From contig CM022668.1 in NCBI GenBank assembly GCA_012295275.1, positions 1,647,637 through 1,711,636 of the forward strand: a stretch of 64,000 bases of DNA. The letters are read 5' to 3'. This document shows, one piece after another, positions 37,358 to 49,805 of the stretch. Position 1 is the first letter of the stretch, and every line of letters begins with the position of its first letter. This DNA comes from Chrysomallon squamiferum (taxonomy: Eukaryota > Mollusca > Gastropoda > Neomphalida > Peltospiridae). A program made the translations under genes and the position numbers. The notes under the pieces are model-generated. The model was not told the origin of the DNA. It did not search any database and worked only from the letters and a program-made list of their open reading frames with translations.

Positions 37358-37465
37358 GAAGCCACATACTGAGTGGACAAAATGTAGATCTACTGACTTA
37401 CAACTCATCATTGATTCACAGCAGTTCTACCACCAGCTGGCCACACAGATATAGTTACAGACATG
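37358..37465 (+). CDS. SVIL: Supervillin-like gene, coding exon 2
   Basis: 108 bases, phase 1 at both ends. The acceptor TTTCAG follows a T-rich tract; the donor is CATG|GTATGT. Only one frame is open through it, and that frame both receives the phase-1 end of exon 1 and passes in phase 1 to the next exon. It encodes about 36 residues rich in Ser, Thr, Tyr and His (starting SHILSGQNVDLLTYNSS). No known domain. Because the length is a multiple of three, it could be skipped without breaking the frame. Confidence 0.75.
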
Positions 37466-39158
37466 GTATGTTAAATAATATTATTGTCAGTTATAATAAT
37501 ATTTTTATTAAATAATTTGTTGAAGAATGCTAACAAAACAAGTTATTAGAATAACACATTATGGTGATGTATAAAACAGAGTTCATGTAATTTGTTGATT
37601 TAAATTAAAATTGTTTGATGTATAGTTAAAAAATATAATTGTCAACTAATTATATTTATTATTACCCATTTATCATGAGGGTACAATGGTGATGATGTCA
37701 GTGTATTTTCAGTCTTTGGATATTAATGTCCAAAAATGATTTAACCAAACATACACAGGATGTTAAATTTCAAATGAAAAATTTAGATAACCTTTTTCAA
37801 ACTATTACAATAATTAAACACATTCATACGTGGTGAAACATGAATGCATGTTCTCTCTTTCTCACATGTACACACACACACACACATACACATATTCACA
37901 TATTCACTGATATATATGTATGCACATATTGACATGCTACCTTACTTGGTCCATTATTAAAATAATTATAAAACTTTAAATCTATGTATCAAAATGCAAC
38001 GTAACATAGAAAGATGAAACAAAAATTGTATGAAAAGACTGAGTCAGCTTTAAAAGTTTCCATTCTACACTCAAAATGTCAAAAATGAAAATGAATACAC
38101 TGCAGTATGATAGAGAAGTAATAATTATGCATGGTATTATGATATTCAGTATCAGAGTAATGTGACAAAATATTTAGTTTTAAATTTTTTTTGTAAAGAA
38201 GAAATAGGAAGTCTTACCTTTGCATGTGATAGTGCAGTGGACTGAAAACACTTGACAGCAACCTAGTGATATTGTCATGTTTGTAACAAGCTAATTATTT
38301 ATCTGTTCATGTGGTACAAAGAAACTTGCTGTCAGTCTTCATATTCAAACTGAAATCACTGAATGTTTTTCTGCCTTATAGTCATGGAATGCTCTTATTT
38401 ATTTATTTATTTATTTATTAATTTATTTATATTCTGCTTAAAACATTATAGTGTGGATATGAAAGTATGATATTTTAATGAAACTGTTATTATCAGATAT
38501 AAATATTAAGACAGACAGTTATGGTTTTAAGTTAATTCTGTTATGATTGTTTGCATATAGATCAGATCTTAAAAGAAAGATTTCATTCAAATTCCTGTAA
38601 TGCTACCACTACAAAGGTGATAGAAGATATATAATCTGTGAATAACAGCCTGTTGAAAACGTTTGGGAATGGTGTTTGTCTTATTTTATACAAAGTTTTA
38701 TGGACACATACAATAATAGTTTGTATTCACAGACGTAAGTGATTTAATATATTGTCTGAAATGTTTCACTTTTTTTATTGATCTTGTATCTTCTAAGCAG
38801 AAGAATATAATTGTATTTTTTTTTTTTTTTTTTTATCAATACAAGTATCTGTGTAAGTATGTATATAAATAGACTGTATAAAAGACGAATAAGCAGGAAG
38901 TTTGTAGTGGTCTGGTAAAGTACTTTTGTTAACTGCAGTTAGTGCTAATTTCTTTTTTCTTTAACCCTTTAAGCAGTTTGATTGATACAGTTAATATTTA
39001 CTAATGCTGGTAAATATCTTTGTAAATTATAAGATTACTAGTGACCAGTCTTTACCAGTCATGAAGTACGAATATATGATAATAATAAAGTCAGTAAGAA
39101 GGACAAATAAAACTATTTTGCTTAGGTCGTTTATCATAAAATAAAATATAAATAATAA

Positions 39159-39224
<66 letters not shown>

Positions 39225-39729
39225 TATAATGAGAAAAAATAAAAACATTAAAACAAAATTAATCTTAAAGGGAATAAAAATCAAATAAAATGATAATATA
39301 TATATTTTAAATAAACAATTATGGGTTTCTTCTTCTTCTTCTTCTTCTTCTTCTTCTTCTTCTTTATTATTTTTGATGGTTATAAATATTAACAATTTAA
39401 GTTCATACTGGTGAATTCTGGGTAGTGTATTATCTACAGCAGTGTTGACACTGTGATCTGTCTGATTGTTGCTGTAAGACATTTATGTTTTCCCAGCTGT
39501 TAACATTGATTTGACAAGGTAACTTACCTTGTCAATCTAAGTCAATATATCTACATACCTACAGCAACACTGACATAGTTGAGAAGTCACTTTTATAATA
39601 AAAAGTTCTAGAAAAGCTCTTAATGTCTCTATAGATGAAAAAACAGTAATAATATCATGTTTTGGTTTGCAAAAGAAATGTAATTCAGTAAATGCCAAAG
39701 GCACAACATTTAAAAAAAAAAAAAAAAAA

Positions 39730-39801
<72 letters not shown>

Positions 39802-40360
39802 GTAAACAAATAAAATAAACATAATACTTAGTTAACAAATTTTAGCATTTTGTAAATTATCCTTAATTTAAATTTAAAATTTAGTCTGAAGAATGTCTTT
39901 TTATGGCATATAAATAAAGAAATAAATTCCTTTAAAAAAAAACCAGACAAAAAAAAAATATTGTTTTCCAAACCTTTTAGTTTTAGGGGAGAAAAAATAT
40001 TCATAGAATTATTTAGCAATTTATGTATTCTCATACATTTGTGAAAGGAAAGAGAGTATTTTAAATAATTATTAAAATGTCAAAAAACACAAACATTTAG
40101 ATTGAAATGTATATTTTATATATGTGAATTTATATTGATTTTAAAATTTAAGCCTGCACACCTGGTACACTGCTAGTTTGAGGTTTTCAGTTATAATGAC
40201 ATTACCTTGAAGACTGGATGTATTTGATATGTTATTCTTTTTTAATTTTATATTGCAGAAATGTATTTAGCCTTAAAATGTTTCAGACATGTAGATTAAG
40301 ATTAAAGCAGATTTTGTAAACAGATGTTAACAGCAGCTTCTTTTTCTGTCTTTTTTGAAG
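37466..40360 (+). other. Intron 2
   Basis: Holds (TTTA)n at 38397-38430, (TAA)n at 39152-39223, (TTC)n at 39331-39365, (CTA)n/(TAAA)n at 39730-39801 and a 25-bp near-perfect palindrome at 39511-39535. No coding frame beyond repeats. Confidence 0.7.
39511..39535. repeat. Inverted repeat, 12-bp arms, 1-base spacer
   Basis: TTGACAAGGTAA (39511-39522) and TTACCTTGTCAA (39524-39535) are exact reverse complements separated by one C. Confidence 0.85.
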
Positions 40361-40442
40361 TTTCCACTCCAAGGGAATTTTCATTAACGGCTCCAGAACC
40401 ATTTTCAAAAATCTACACAAAAAGTGACACTACTATGTCAAG
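40361..40442 (+). CDS. SVIL: Supervillin-like gene, coding exon 3
   Basis: 82 bases between a pyrimidine-rich acceptor (TTTTTTGAAG) and a donor at TCAAG|GTACGT; enters in phase 1 and leaves in phase 2. Encodes VSTPREFSLTAPEPFSKIYT and a few further residues ending in TTMS, with Arg completed by the next exon. The open frame runs on into a CT microsatellite after 40471, but that part is intron. No domain is recognised. Confidence 0.8.
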
Positions 40443-40468
40443 GTACGTGAATGAAATTATAGAAACAA

Positions 40469-40530
<62 letters not shown>

Positions 40531-40617
40531 GTCTCTCTGTCTCTCTATGTCTCTGTCTCTTTGTCTCTCTCTCTGTCTCTCTATGTCTCTCTCTCTGTCT
40601 CTCTCTCTCTGTCTCTT

Positions 40618-40685
<68 letters not shown>

Positions 40686-40853
40686 ATTCTGTTTCTAACT
40701 ATGTCACTGTTTCTAACTATGTGTGTCTGTGTAAATGTTGTTCATTTTTTGTTCAGTAATTTTGTTCATACTTTATTGTGCACTAAATTATATATGCTTT
40801 TTTTCTCACATAAAAGCTCATAAATTGAATATGATGTAATAAATATTAAGCAG
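40443..40853 (+). other. Intron 3
   Basis: Short intron, half of which is a CT microsatellite; ends in the tandem AAGCAG acceptor. Confidence 0.85.
40471..40682 (+). repeat. (CT)n polypyrimidine tract, about 210 bases
   Basis: Nearly pure CT with GT/AT interruptions, starting 29 bases after the exon 3 donor. In pre-mRNA this is a very long array of UCUU/CUCUCU polypyrimidine-tract-binding sites; as DNA it is a mirror-repeat purine:pyrimidine tract able to form a triplex. Confidence 0.95.
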
Positions 40854-41111
40854 GTACACCTCACCAAATTATGAGCCTGGGTCAAGACGATATGACACCA
40901 GCAGTAGTTACAAATCCTTTGATTCCGGTTCAAGTTATCGACGTCCTTATGGTCTTGCCAGCTCAGCCAGCAGTTACTCTAGTCCTAGGTCATTTACTCT
41001 CGACTCATCCTCAGCATACAGCCCAGCAGTGAGGTCGTATTCCAGCACCTACACCTCACGCAGTGGTAGTTCTGACAGTGCCACACTTTCAAGAATTAGT
41101 ACAAGAACAAG
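40854..41111 (+). CDS. SVIL: Supervillin-like gene, coding exon 4
   Basis: 258 bases, phase 2 at both ends, donor ACAAG|GTAACA. It encodes about 86 residues dominated by Ser, Tyr, Arg and Thr (YTSPNYEPGSRRYDTSSSYK at its start). This low-complexity Ser/Tyr-rich stretch has many possible phosphorylation sites and no fold. The acceptor is a tandem AAGCAG (AG ending at 40850 or 40853), so one extra Ser could be included. Coding is clear from the uninterrupted frame and the drop in AT content. It directly follows a long CT tract in the intron. Confidence 0.9.
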
Positions 41112-41521
41112 GTAACAAGTAACTAAAGTTTTACTTCTGACTAAATTACATACACTGGCACTTATAAATATTATATTAGTAATATTACATATAGACGGAC
41201 TTCAGAAATGATTAATGATGCCATGCTTCATGATAAACATTTAAAAATGTTAGTAATATCAACACTAATAAATGTATAAATAAAATCTAGTTAGTACTAA
41301 TCTTATTTATTCTTGATAAAAGCTTATATTATAAACAGCTATTTTGATGTAACTGATATTTATATTTGATATCATCAAATCTATGTTAAGAAAAACATTT
41401 TATTTGGTTATAATATAATTTTTTTAACAATAGGAATAACTTTTTTTTTTTTTGTAATACATTATTTCTAATTCACTAATAATGCTTCAAAACTTTATCT
41501 AATTTTCTGTTTTTTGATCAG
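41112..41521 (+). other. Intron 4
   Basis: 410 bases of AT-rich sequence with no feature beyond splice sites and a T11 run near 41440-41452. Confidence 0.85.
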
Positions 41522-43633
41522 TGCTTCAAAGTGGGATGATGCCTCCAAAACATCAAGAGATATTTTGTCTTCAAGAAATGGCAGATCATCTCCTCATACT
41601 AGCCTTTCTCACCTGTCATCTGCTGCCAGATCTAGTCCCAGGTCTAGCATTTCCTCTGAGCCTTCACTGGAACGGGAAAGCCCACATGATACATCTCTCC
41701 GTAGATCTTCAAAATTATCTCGATTGGATCTTGACAGGAGGTCAGACAGTGGGAGTGAAAGAGATATTTCCAGACATAGAGACAATGGCAAGAACAGTGC
41801 TCTGGATGACTACAGAGCCTCTCGCAGAGCTAAGGAGAACAGCCAGGAAAGTGATGTTAAAAGGTCATGGAGAACCAGAATTGATGAGTACAAGACAAAG
41901 AATGATGACACCGGTTCTACAGAGAGTGATCCAGATCATCGCTCAGTGAGACGGCGACCTGCTTTTAAAGAATCTTCAAGTTCAGAACAAAGCACTGAGA
42001 CAAACTATCGCAGCAAATACAGAAATCAGAAATCAGCAAATGGAGATAAAACTGAAAATGTAAGTATGAAAGAAACTGTCAAAGACTCATATACAGAATC
42101 TGGTGATAATGTTTATATTCCATTCAGTGAGAGAAAAAAACAATTTGATGTAAAGAAAAGTGTCTCAGATGCTGATGATGCTTATATTCCATTTAGTGAC
42201 AGGAAAAAGAAACATTTAGAAGATGTGAAGGAGAATGAAACAAAGCCTGAAGTGGTTAACATTGCAGTGACAGAAGGATCTGGTGTTGAAGAAAGTAACA
42301 GATCAGATGTAGCTGAGGAATCCTTGATAAAGGTGTCTCAGTTTAAAGACATTGCCAGAAAGATCAGTGACTCTTCTGACTCGCATGCAACTGATGAGCT
42401 GGATGCACTGAAAAAAGCTGAACGAATAGCTCGCTATAAAGAAGAACGTCGTAAGCAGTTTGCAGCAATCTCAAATGTTCAAACCAATGATTCCCAGCCA
42501 CTGGAAAGTCAGGACTCTTTAAAGACTGCAGATCAGGACAATAACAAGCCTGATGAAAATGTTAAGATCATTCCAGCTCACGGTGATGGGATTGCTGCTT
42601 GTGATAAAGATGTGACTGGTTCTGGTAAGGCTAATGCTTCATCAGATAAAGTCAGGACACCAAGGCGACGACTTCCAGATATACCTGTCCAAAGCTTGAA
42701 AGAAAAGGAGCAAAGACTTCAGGATTTCATTCATTCCCAGGCAAGATACCTACGCCAAGGTACTGATTCATCTACAACTTTCGAGGACAAACTTAGTGAT
42801 AAAAGACATTCCCCAGTGACAAAACCTGCCATGACAACAAATGGTGTGAAGAGAACATCATCATTGAAAACTGAGAATTCCAGACCGCAAGATAAAACTT
42901 CTGTAAATAGGAGAGTTTCACAGAAAGAATCTACTAACAGTAATATTGATAATAATAGTCCTTTTCAGCATGTGAAGACATCCAGTTCATTATCTGCTTC
43001 ACCAAGAGAGTCTCCAGTTTCAGACAAAAATAGCAGGTTAAAGAACCAATTATCACCAGCTGAGCATTCAAGCAAGTCAAAGGAAACCAAAGCTAAACAT
43101 TCAGGATCTGACAGATACACCCCAAAAGCTCGAAGATCAAAGAGTGATATTAGTTTGTCTCCAAGAAGTGTGGAGGTGATCAAATCACATACCAATATTA
43201 CAGAATATTCCAGAGAATCAGAGTCACCTGATACACATCATGACACAAAGTCTGGCACTAAGTCTTCAAAATCTGACCAACTAAAACTACAGCAGATTGC
43301 CAGCTTCAAAAACACAGGTGAGTTAGCCTCACACAGAGCAACAGATGACAATGACAGTGAAGTGAGAAACAAAACTGGTAAGAAAGATGACGATTCACTG
43401 ACACCTCATGCTGTCACAAGTTCTGGCAATCTGGACGACCTGCTCAAAGAGAATGCTAACTATCTCTCAGATGTGGATTTAGATTTGCCAGATCTTACTC
43501 CATTGTCAAAAAAGTCTTCTACAAATGATAGTTCACTTCGTAGATCGCTGAGAAAGAAGAAGCTTGTCAGATCATCATCAAGCAAAGGGAAGGGAGATAA
43601 ACTGAAAGCTGGAGCTTACAGTGATTTAAAAAG
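41522..43633 (+). CDS. SVIL: Supervillin-like gene, coding exon 5 (large exon with conserved block)
   Basis: 2112 bases, phase 2 at both ends: acceptor TTTTTTGATCAG, donor AAAAG|GTAAAG. It encodes about residues 158-862, highly charged and Ser-rich. Two tandem motifs YIPFSERKKQ (42114-42143) and YIPFSDRKKK (42183-42212) lie 23 residues apart. The supervillin-like block KKAERIARYKEERRKQFAA is at 42411-42467, predicted as a basic amphipathic helix. RRRLPDIPVQSLKEKEQRLQ follows near 42665-42725, and an RRSKSD phospho-type site near 43130. The C-terminal end is Lys/Arg-rich (SLRKKKLVRSSSSKGKG), resembling a nuclear-localisation or membrane-binding basic patch. An ATG lying at 41514, just before the acceptor, is not the start: the frame is fed from the previous exon. 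This exon carries the main evidence for the gene identity. Confidence 0.92.
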
Positions 43634-44950
43634 GTAAAGTCATTGAATTTTGTCATTGATATTATATGGTAAATACTGGTAAGCTATAAAAAGAATTGTC
43701 ATAATAAGAATCATTATTTCTATCAGTTACAGTATTAAGATAATTATTCTTAAAAGTTATAACATTCAATAAAACGTTCTTTTACAAACAACAGTTTCAA
43801 AAAATACAAAAAAAGAACAAGGAAGGTTAATAGCTGTTTTTCGTGGCAGTAACATAACACGAGAAATGAAATGTGTTCATGGCATCTTATTTAGATTTCT
43901 CCCTGCTATTATTTCTTCAGCTTCTGTATATCTACTTCCCTTATAGCATCACAACAAGGTTACTGTTTACAGAATCTGTGAAATCTGCTTTCTGTATTGT
44001 GGAAATGAGCCAAACCAAACTGAGTTCTGCTTCCTAATGTCTTAAACAATTGTGAGAATCCGGCAGTGCAGCAGTAATACTTGGCAAAAACTGATGAAAA
44101 CACATGCTGTAAATTGTTCACCTTGCCCCTGCTTTCAGTACATAATCAGTAAGAAAATAATGTATTAAAAAATACATAACAAAATGTACAGTAAGAAAAT
44201 GACCCTATTAAAGTTGTAAACTTTGATCAAATAGCAGATAGTGTTGGATAACATTGCCAGTTCTCTTATCATAATGGTGTAATGTTTAAAACACACAACA
44301 CTGATTGTATTAAACAGAACTCTGTATTGTGACAACCACCCACAGAAATGATCTTGTTGTAAAATTTTATCTTGACAATTAATAATTAGACAAATATTGT
44401 ATTTAAATGATACAACTACACAACAAAAACTAATTCACTTGAATGATCATTATTTTTAAATACACTCATCACATTTTGAAAAAATGTAGTAACAAAATGT
44501 TTAAAGAAAAAAAAAAATATAAATAAAGGTAAAAAATATAAAGAAATTTTGTTATACTTCATTTTAAAATCTGTATATTGCCATTTTGTTTTTATTATTT
44601 AAATCAAATTTCCAAGACAGTTTCTGATTATCATTCTATGGTTAAAATATAAGTTCATATATTTTTATAGTTTATGTACAATGAACAATACTTTAAAGGT
44701 TTATTGGGTAAATTCTCAAGAAAGTATACTGACAATAATACTGTCATGTAGCAAAAAAACTTCAAAATATTTTATATGATAATTACTGTTTACATTTACA
44801 ACATACTTGATCTAAACAGCCAGATAATTGTTACTGCTTCCTTCTGAATGCATACAAATGTTATGTAAAATTATTGTACACAGTATAATTGCTACTGAAG
44901 CACTATAAATCAGGTTAAATCAGTTTGCTAGGGTACAGACAGAGAGTTGT

Positions 44951-44976
44951 CAGCAGGTGGCAGAATTCACCTGCTG
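44951..44976. promoter_or_regulatory. Paired inverted E-box
   Basis: CAGCAGGTG (44951-44959) and CACCTGCTG (44968-44976) are exact reverse complements spaced by 8. CAGGTG/CACCTG is the E-box variant bound by Snail- and ZEB-type zinc fingers and some bHLH factors. Function is inference. Confidence 0.3.
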
Positions 44977-45881
44977 TTTACTTATACTGGCAAACTATTA
45001 ACACTCTAGATATAATCACACGCTGTATATTTCTTAGCAAATATAACTTTAAAAGCGACCGACTTGATTTTTTGCCACAACATAAAACATAGTTAACACT
45101 TTCCCATATCAGATACAGTTCTTTGTCCTTTGTGGACTTTTTTCTTTCAGTTGTTAATTTATATAATGAAAGAAGTGATTTTTCTTATTGTGGATTCAAC
45201 AGTCATGTATAGTGTCATATATTTAAAGTGTGTGTGATTTTCATTTAAAATATTTTTTTGTTTATTTATTTGCTGTTATTATTATTATTATTATTATTAT
45301 TAAAAAAGTGTGAAAAGAAAAGAAGTAAACAAACAAACAAACAAAATTAATATACACATAAAAGTTAAAATTAATGTCAGCAGATCATGCTTAAACTTTT
45401 TCTTTATTTCTAATGTTTTCTTTATTTCTTTTTGCCTTCATTTGAATCTGCAACTTACCAGTATTTAAAATTTGTGTGTATAGAACTCTTGACAAAAACA
45501 GAACAAACTAAATCACAACAATAAATAGTGTTTTATTTTAATTAGAAAATGGCATTTAGTCTTATATAATTTGTGTTTTACACAGTACTCTCTCTTGTAA
45601 ATCATTTTGCTTTTAGTCTACATGTAACATAAACTGCATTAATTAACATTCTTGTGCTAATGTGTAGGCTGTAACTAAATGGTTAGATTGGAGAAATGAA
45701 GAATGTTGTGTGTCATTGGATCAGTCTATGTCATATAGCCTATTTCCTATTCCAGCTAGTACCTCATAATTAGTTAGTCAAAAGCAATAGAACAGCTTCA
45801 GATCTGTGGGAAGGTGAATGCCTTGTGGCTAAGTGATAACAGCCAACACTGTTCAGTACAATTTTTGTTTTCATATTTTTA

Positions 45882-45887
<6 letters not shown>

Positions 45888-45959
<72 letters not shown>

Positions 45960-45979
45960 GTTATTATTATTATTATTAT
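45888..45979. repeat. (TTA)n microsatellite
   Basis: About 30 TTA units with one interruption, followed by a T run. Confidence 0.95.
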
Positions 45980-48099
45980 ATATTTTTTTTTTTTTACTGA
46001 AAACTGTTAAAAAAACAACAAAACAAACAACAAAAAAAAAAACATAATTTTTATTTGACACATAAGAAAAAATATTGAAGTGTTATTAAGCAAATACTCT
46101 TTCATTCACCATTCTTGTTATGAAGACTTACAACAAAAAAAAGATAAAAAAGATCCAAAACAAAACAAGAAGAACAAAAATGAAAAGAAAGAGAGGATGA
46201 AAGACTGAAAAGAAAGAAAAAAAGAAAAATATTTCTGTAATGAGAAACTGCACAATCGCTGCACTAGAAAAGAGATATTTAGCTCAGTTGATGTGGACAT
46301 TAACCTCAGTCTTGGAGGTGCTGTGCATACCTAAAACCTAAAGTAAATATTGGCAGCTACCTGTTAGCATAACTATAGTTTGTGTATTAATTCAGACATA
46401 TGTGGACACAGATAATGTGGCATTTCCATGGCTGACATAATACATTAATAGCATATGCCTTGTTAAACCGCTCAGTGCAGTGGCTTTGTGTTGTGGTGGG
46501 ACAGACAGCAGTGGAAATTCTCTTGGCTTGTTTTCAACTTGGTAATTACTCAGGTTGTTCAAGATGGGTGCTTGGTAAGGAATCATTTTCTCTTTGATAC
46601 TTTTCTGTTGGGTAACACTTAGTACTTAGTAATTAACATCTTCTTCACTGGTGTAAGTGTATGTGAAGCAGGTCATACTGCCTTTCTAATGTCAAAGGAT
46701 TATATGTTAAAATACCATTTGTTGTATAGTTATAGTGTATTTAGATCTGCTAATACTGTAGGAGTAAATCTAAATATTTACACTGGTAAGTAAATCAAAT
46801 AACATTATTAAATAATTATTATACAACTAACTTACAGAGTTTTTTTGTTTTTTAATTTTATATTGTGTGCTTTGCTTTTACTCTTGGATTGTTTAGTATT
46901 TGGGAGTTTATGTGGTTTATCAATAATGTCAATCACAGTGGATATGTTTCTTTGTTTTAGAACATCTTTATGTTCTTATTTTGCATTTTGGATATGTTTG
47001 TTTATTGGTCAGGACAAGGGTATATGCTGTGTGTTAATATTATTCTAATTGGATAAGTTACTTTTGAATCTTTTATAATATATTTTAAAAACGTCTATTT
47101 AAACATATGTTTATTGTTATTTACACATAGTTTGTATATTTAATTAAATTTAACAAGTTCTTTTTAAAAATATCTAATATTATGAGCAACATTTTAAAAA
47201 ATATTTTGATGAACGTGACATTTACATTTGTAGAAACATATTCATAATATTTGTTGTTACCAGAGAAGTTACTGATTAACTAGAAATGTTAATTTTCTTG
47301 GCCCTAGAACTGTTGGCACATAATACTAGTGCAGAGCATGAAATAAGTACTGGTATTCATGTGAATAATATTAGTGTGTTATTAGCCTTGGCAGTCAGGA
47401 ACTGTAGATGTGTATCATACCTACTTTGTGATTATTAATATACTTGAACAAAAATGTTATTTAGATTTGTTATAGAAATTAACTAGTTGTTTGTATTCAT
47501 AATCAAATTCAGGTTAAAGTAATATTTCAAAATAAATATCTAATTAGAGACAGATAAATATCTTTATTTTATTATTTTCATTAGAAAGGTATATTTAAGA
47601 AGAAAAGTGATATTTATCTTTACTGCATACCTGACAGGTTCATGAAGTAATACTGGATAGAAAAGTAGAATATCATTTAGATGATGGATTAGAAAACACA
47701 ACCATAAAAAGAAAAAGAAAAAAAGAAACTAAAAAATGACATTTGGTTTCTTGTTTTTATTCTTACTTTTGGGTTTTTAGGATTTTTAAGTGTACTTTGA
47801 TCATATACTTTGTTTGCTTTATTGAAACTGCATATATTCATTATTAAAGGACATTAATTATATAAAGGAAAAAATAAATAAATAAAAGAATGAAACAAAA
47901 TGAAACAAAGAAAATAAATATGATTTATAATGGTAATACTGTTCACAGTTCAGACTTGTTTATCAGATTCAGTTACTGGAATTTGTTGGCAGTAAATGTA
48001 TCTGGGGCTTTCTTTCTGTATACATGTGTTTTATGTGTGGATGAAATGATTGATGGTTCTACTAGTCATATTTATTGTGGATTTCTGTGTGGATTTGTG

Positions 48100-48255
48100 T
48101 ATGTGTGTCTACGTGTGTGTTTGTGGATGTGTGTGTGTTTGTGGATGTATGTTGTGTGTGTCTGGATGTGTGTGTTCTGTGTTTGGAAGAATTTGTGCTC
48201 ATACAATCTGGGGAATTTTTGTATATGTCTTTGTGTGTGTGTGTGTGTGTGTGTG
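48100..48255. repeat. Imperfect GT-rich tract
   Basis: TGTGTGT runs broken by GGATG units. A 159-codon frame crosses it but is Cys/Val repeat. Confidence 0.8.
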
Positions 48256-49446
48256 TCTAAACAGATTTTATCTTATTTGTATTGGCATAATCCTGTTCTT
48301 ACTATAAATTTGTACCTAATGCATGCAATATCTTCTAAGCAATATTTACATAGTGAAACAGAAACATAAGTATTCCTTCATAGGTTTCTCAGCCAGAACC
48401 ATTTGTATAGAATTAACTCTAATGTAGAAAGGGGAAATATCCAATTATATTATAGAAGAAACAACTGTTTTTTTTATTTCAGAATGTATAATGGTGTAAA
48501 TAATTTTCCTGAAAGATTTAACAGACATTAGTTTGTTGAAAAAAACAAAAAAAATGAAAACGGTGTTTAAAAAAGCTGTGTTAAATTTATAGATGTGTTG
48601 ATGTTTATAGCTTGCTGTTCTGGATGTCACCTGTGACAGGTATTCAATCAGTTAAGTGGGAAATGTTGTATAATTACTCTCTCCACTACGGTTGTTAACC
48701 TTACAGGAGCTGAAAACACATAGCCTTTCTTAAAGTATCTGTGGTTTGAAACTGCTAAAAGCAGTGTCAACTGTCAGATACATACAAATCTGCCTGTATA
48801 AACAAACAGTGTAGAAAAATACACTAGCAGTCAGTTACACATCCACTTTGTCACTAATTAATACAAACACACATTTATACATACACCCACCAATGCATAA
48901 TAATTTGACTAATGCTGTTTTAATATTACAAAGTTAGAGTTAAGGTATGTTTCAGAAGCTCAGTCTTTGTATGGTATTTGGATTTATTCTGTCAATACAC
49001 TTGTTTGTTTATGATAAATATACTGTAATTATATAATACTATTAACCTACATTTGTATTCACTGAACACAGAAATTTAAGAGGGAATGTATCACTTTTTA
49101 TTATTGTTTAAAAAAAGCTTATTGGATGTGTGTGTGTGTGTGTGTGTTTGTGTATGTGTGTGTGTGTATGTGTGTGTGTGCAAAATTAAATATATTCATA
49201 ATTTGTAATATTCCTTTTTATAATAGTAAAAATAACAAAAAAACAAGAACAACAATAATTATAATAAATAAATAAATGACTGTTCAGATAAGAAAACAAC
49301 AATTTCTTCACAACCTAACCAAAATAATTAGCTGGATATGTATGTATGTGTGTGTATATATTGTTTTTGTAAGACCATTTTTGTGGGATTTTTAAATTGC
49401 ATCAATATTTTAATAATTTTCAAACAATAAATTTATTCTGTTTCAG

Positions 49447-49805
49447 GAATTCTCGTGAAGACACTAACTCTACATCTCCTCCTGATTTGTCACACCGTGG
49501 AAAAGAGGACAGTGAAGCCAGCACAACCAGTGTAACCAAGAAGGAGACTAATAATGCAAGAAAATCTCTCGTTTATCCAGAGGTACAGGCTGAACCCAGC
49601 CCTAGCCCAGCCATGAGAAAAAAAGATATTCCAGAGGATGACAAACAGCTGGTTACTAACAAGGACAGCGTGTGTGGCTCGACAGAAAGTGAGAATTTTT
49701 ACAGTGCCCCTTCCACTCCAACAAGCAGAGAATATGTTAAAAAGAAAAAGAAAGATAAAAGTGCACTGCGAAAATCTGCTCTTAATATGAGAGATGATGA
49801 TGAAG
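49447..49805 (+). CDS. SVIL: Supervillin-like gene, coding exon 6
   Basis: 359 bases, in phase 2, out phase 1. Acceptor TTCTGTTTCAG and donor GAAG|GTAAGA are both strong. It encodes about 119 residues, disordered and rich in Ser, Glu, Lys and Pro, with SAPSTPTSREYVKKKKKDKS near its end: a Thr/Ser-Pro phospho cluster followed by a Lys run. It joins exon 5 across a 5.8-kb intron with the junction codon AGG (Arg). An open frame extends 50 bases upstream of the acceptor but has no coding character there. Confidence 0.9.

Larger units (their letters stand above)
43634..49446 (+). other. Intron 5
   Basis: Unique AT-rich sequence with (TTA)n at 45277-45302 and 45888-45979, GT-rich runs at 48100-48255 and 49127-49182, a paired E-box at 44951-44976 and two faint tRNA-like words at about 45820 and 46270. 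No splice-bounded open frame is supported. Confidence 0.75.

Noticed and set aside
40443-40698. Extension of the exon 3 frame through Ser/Leu repeats
   Set aside because: Follows a good donor and is the CT microsatellite; the next exon fits only if this is spliced out.
41521-41949. Plus-strand 142-codon frame in another phase
   Set aside because: Shadow of coding exon 5; splice phases support the other frame.
46269-46320. TTAGCTCAGTTGATGTGGACA as a tRNA gene
   Set aside because: Only a partial A-box likeness; no B-box or cloverleaf.
47890-48369. 159-codon plus-strand frame
   Set aside because: Half is GT-rich repeat; no splice sites in phase and no protein-like composition in the rest.
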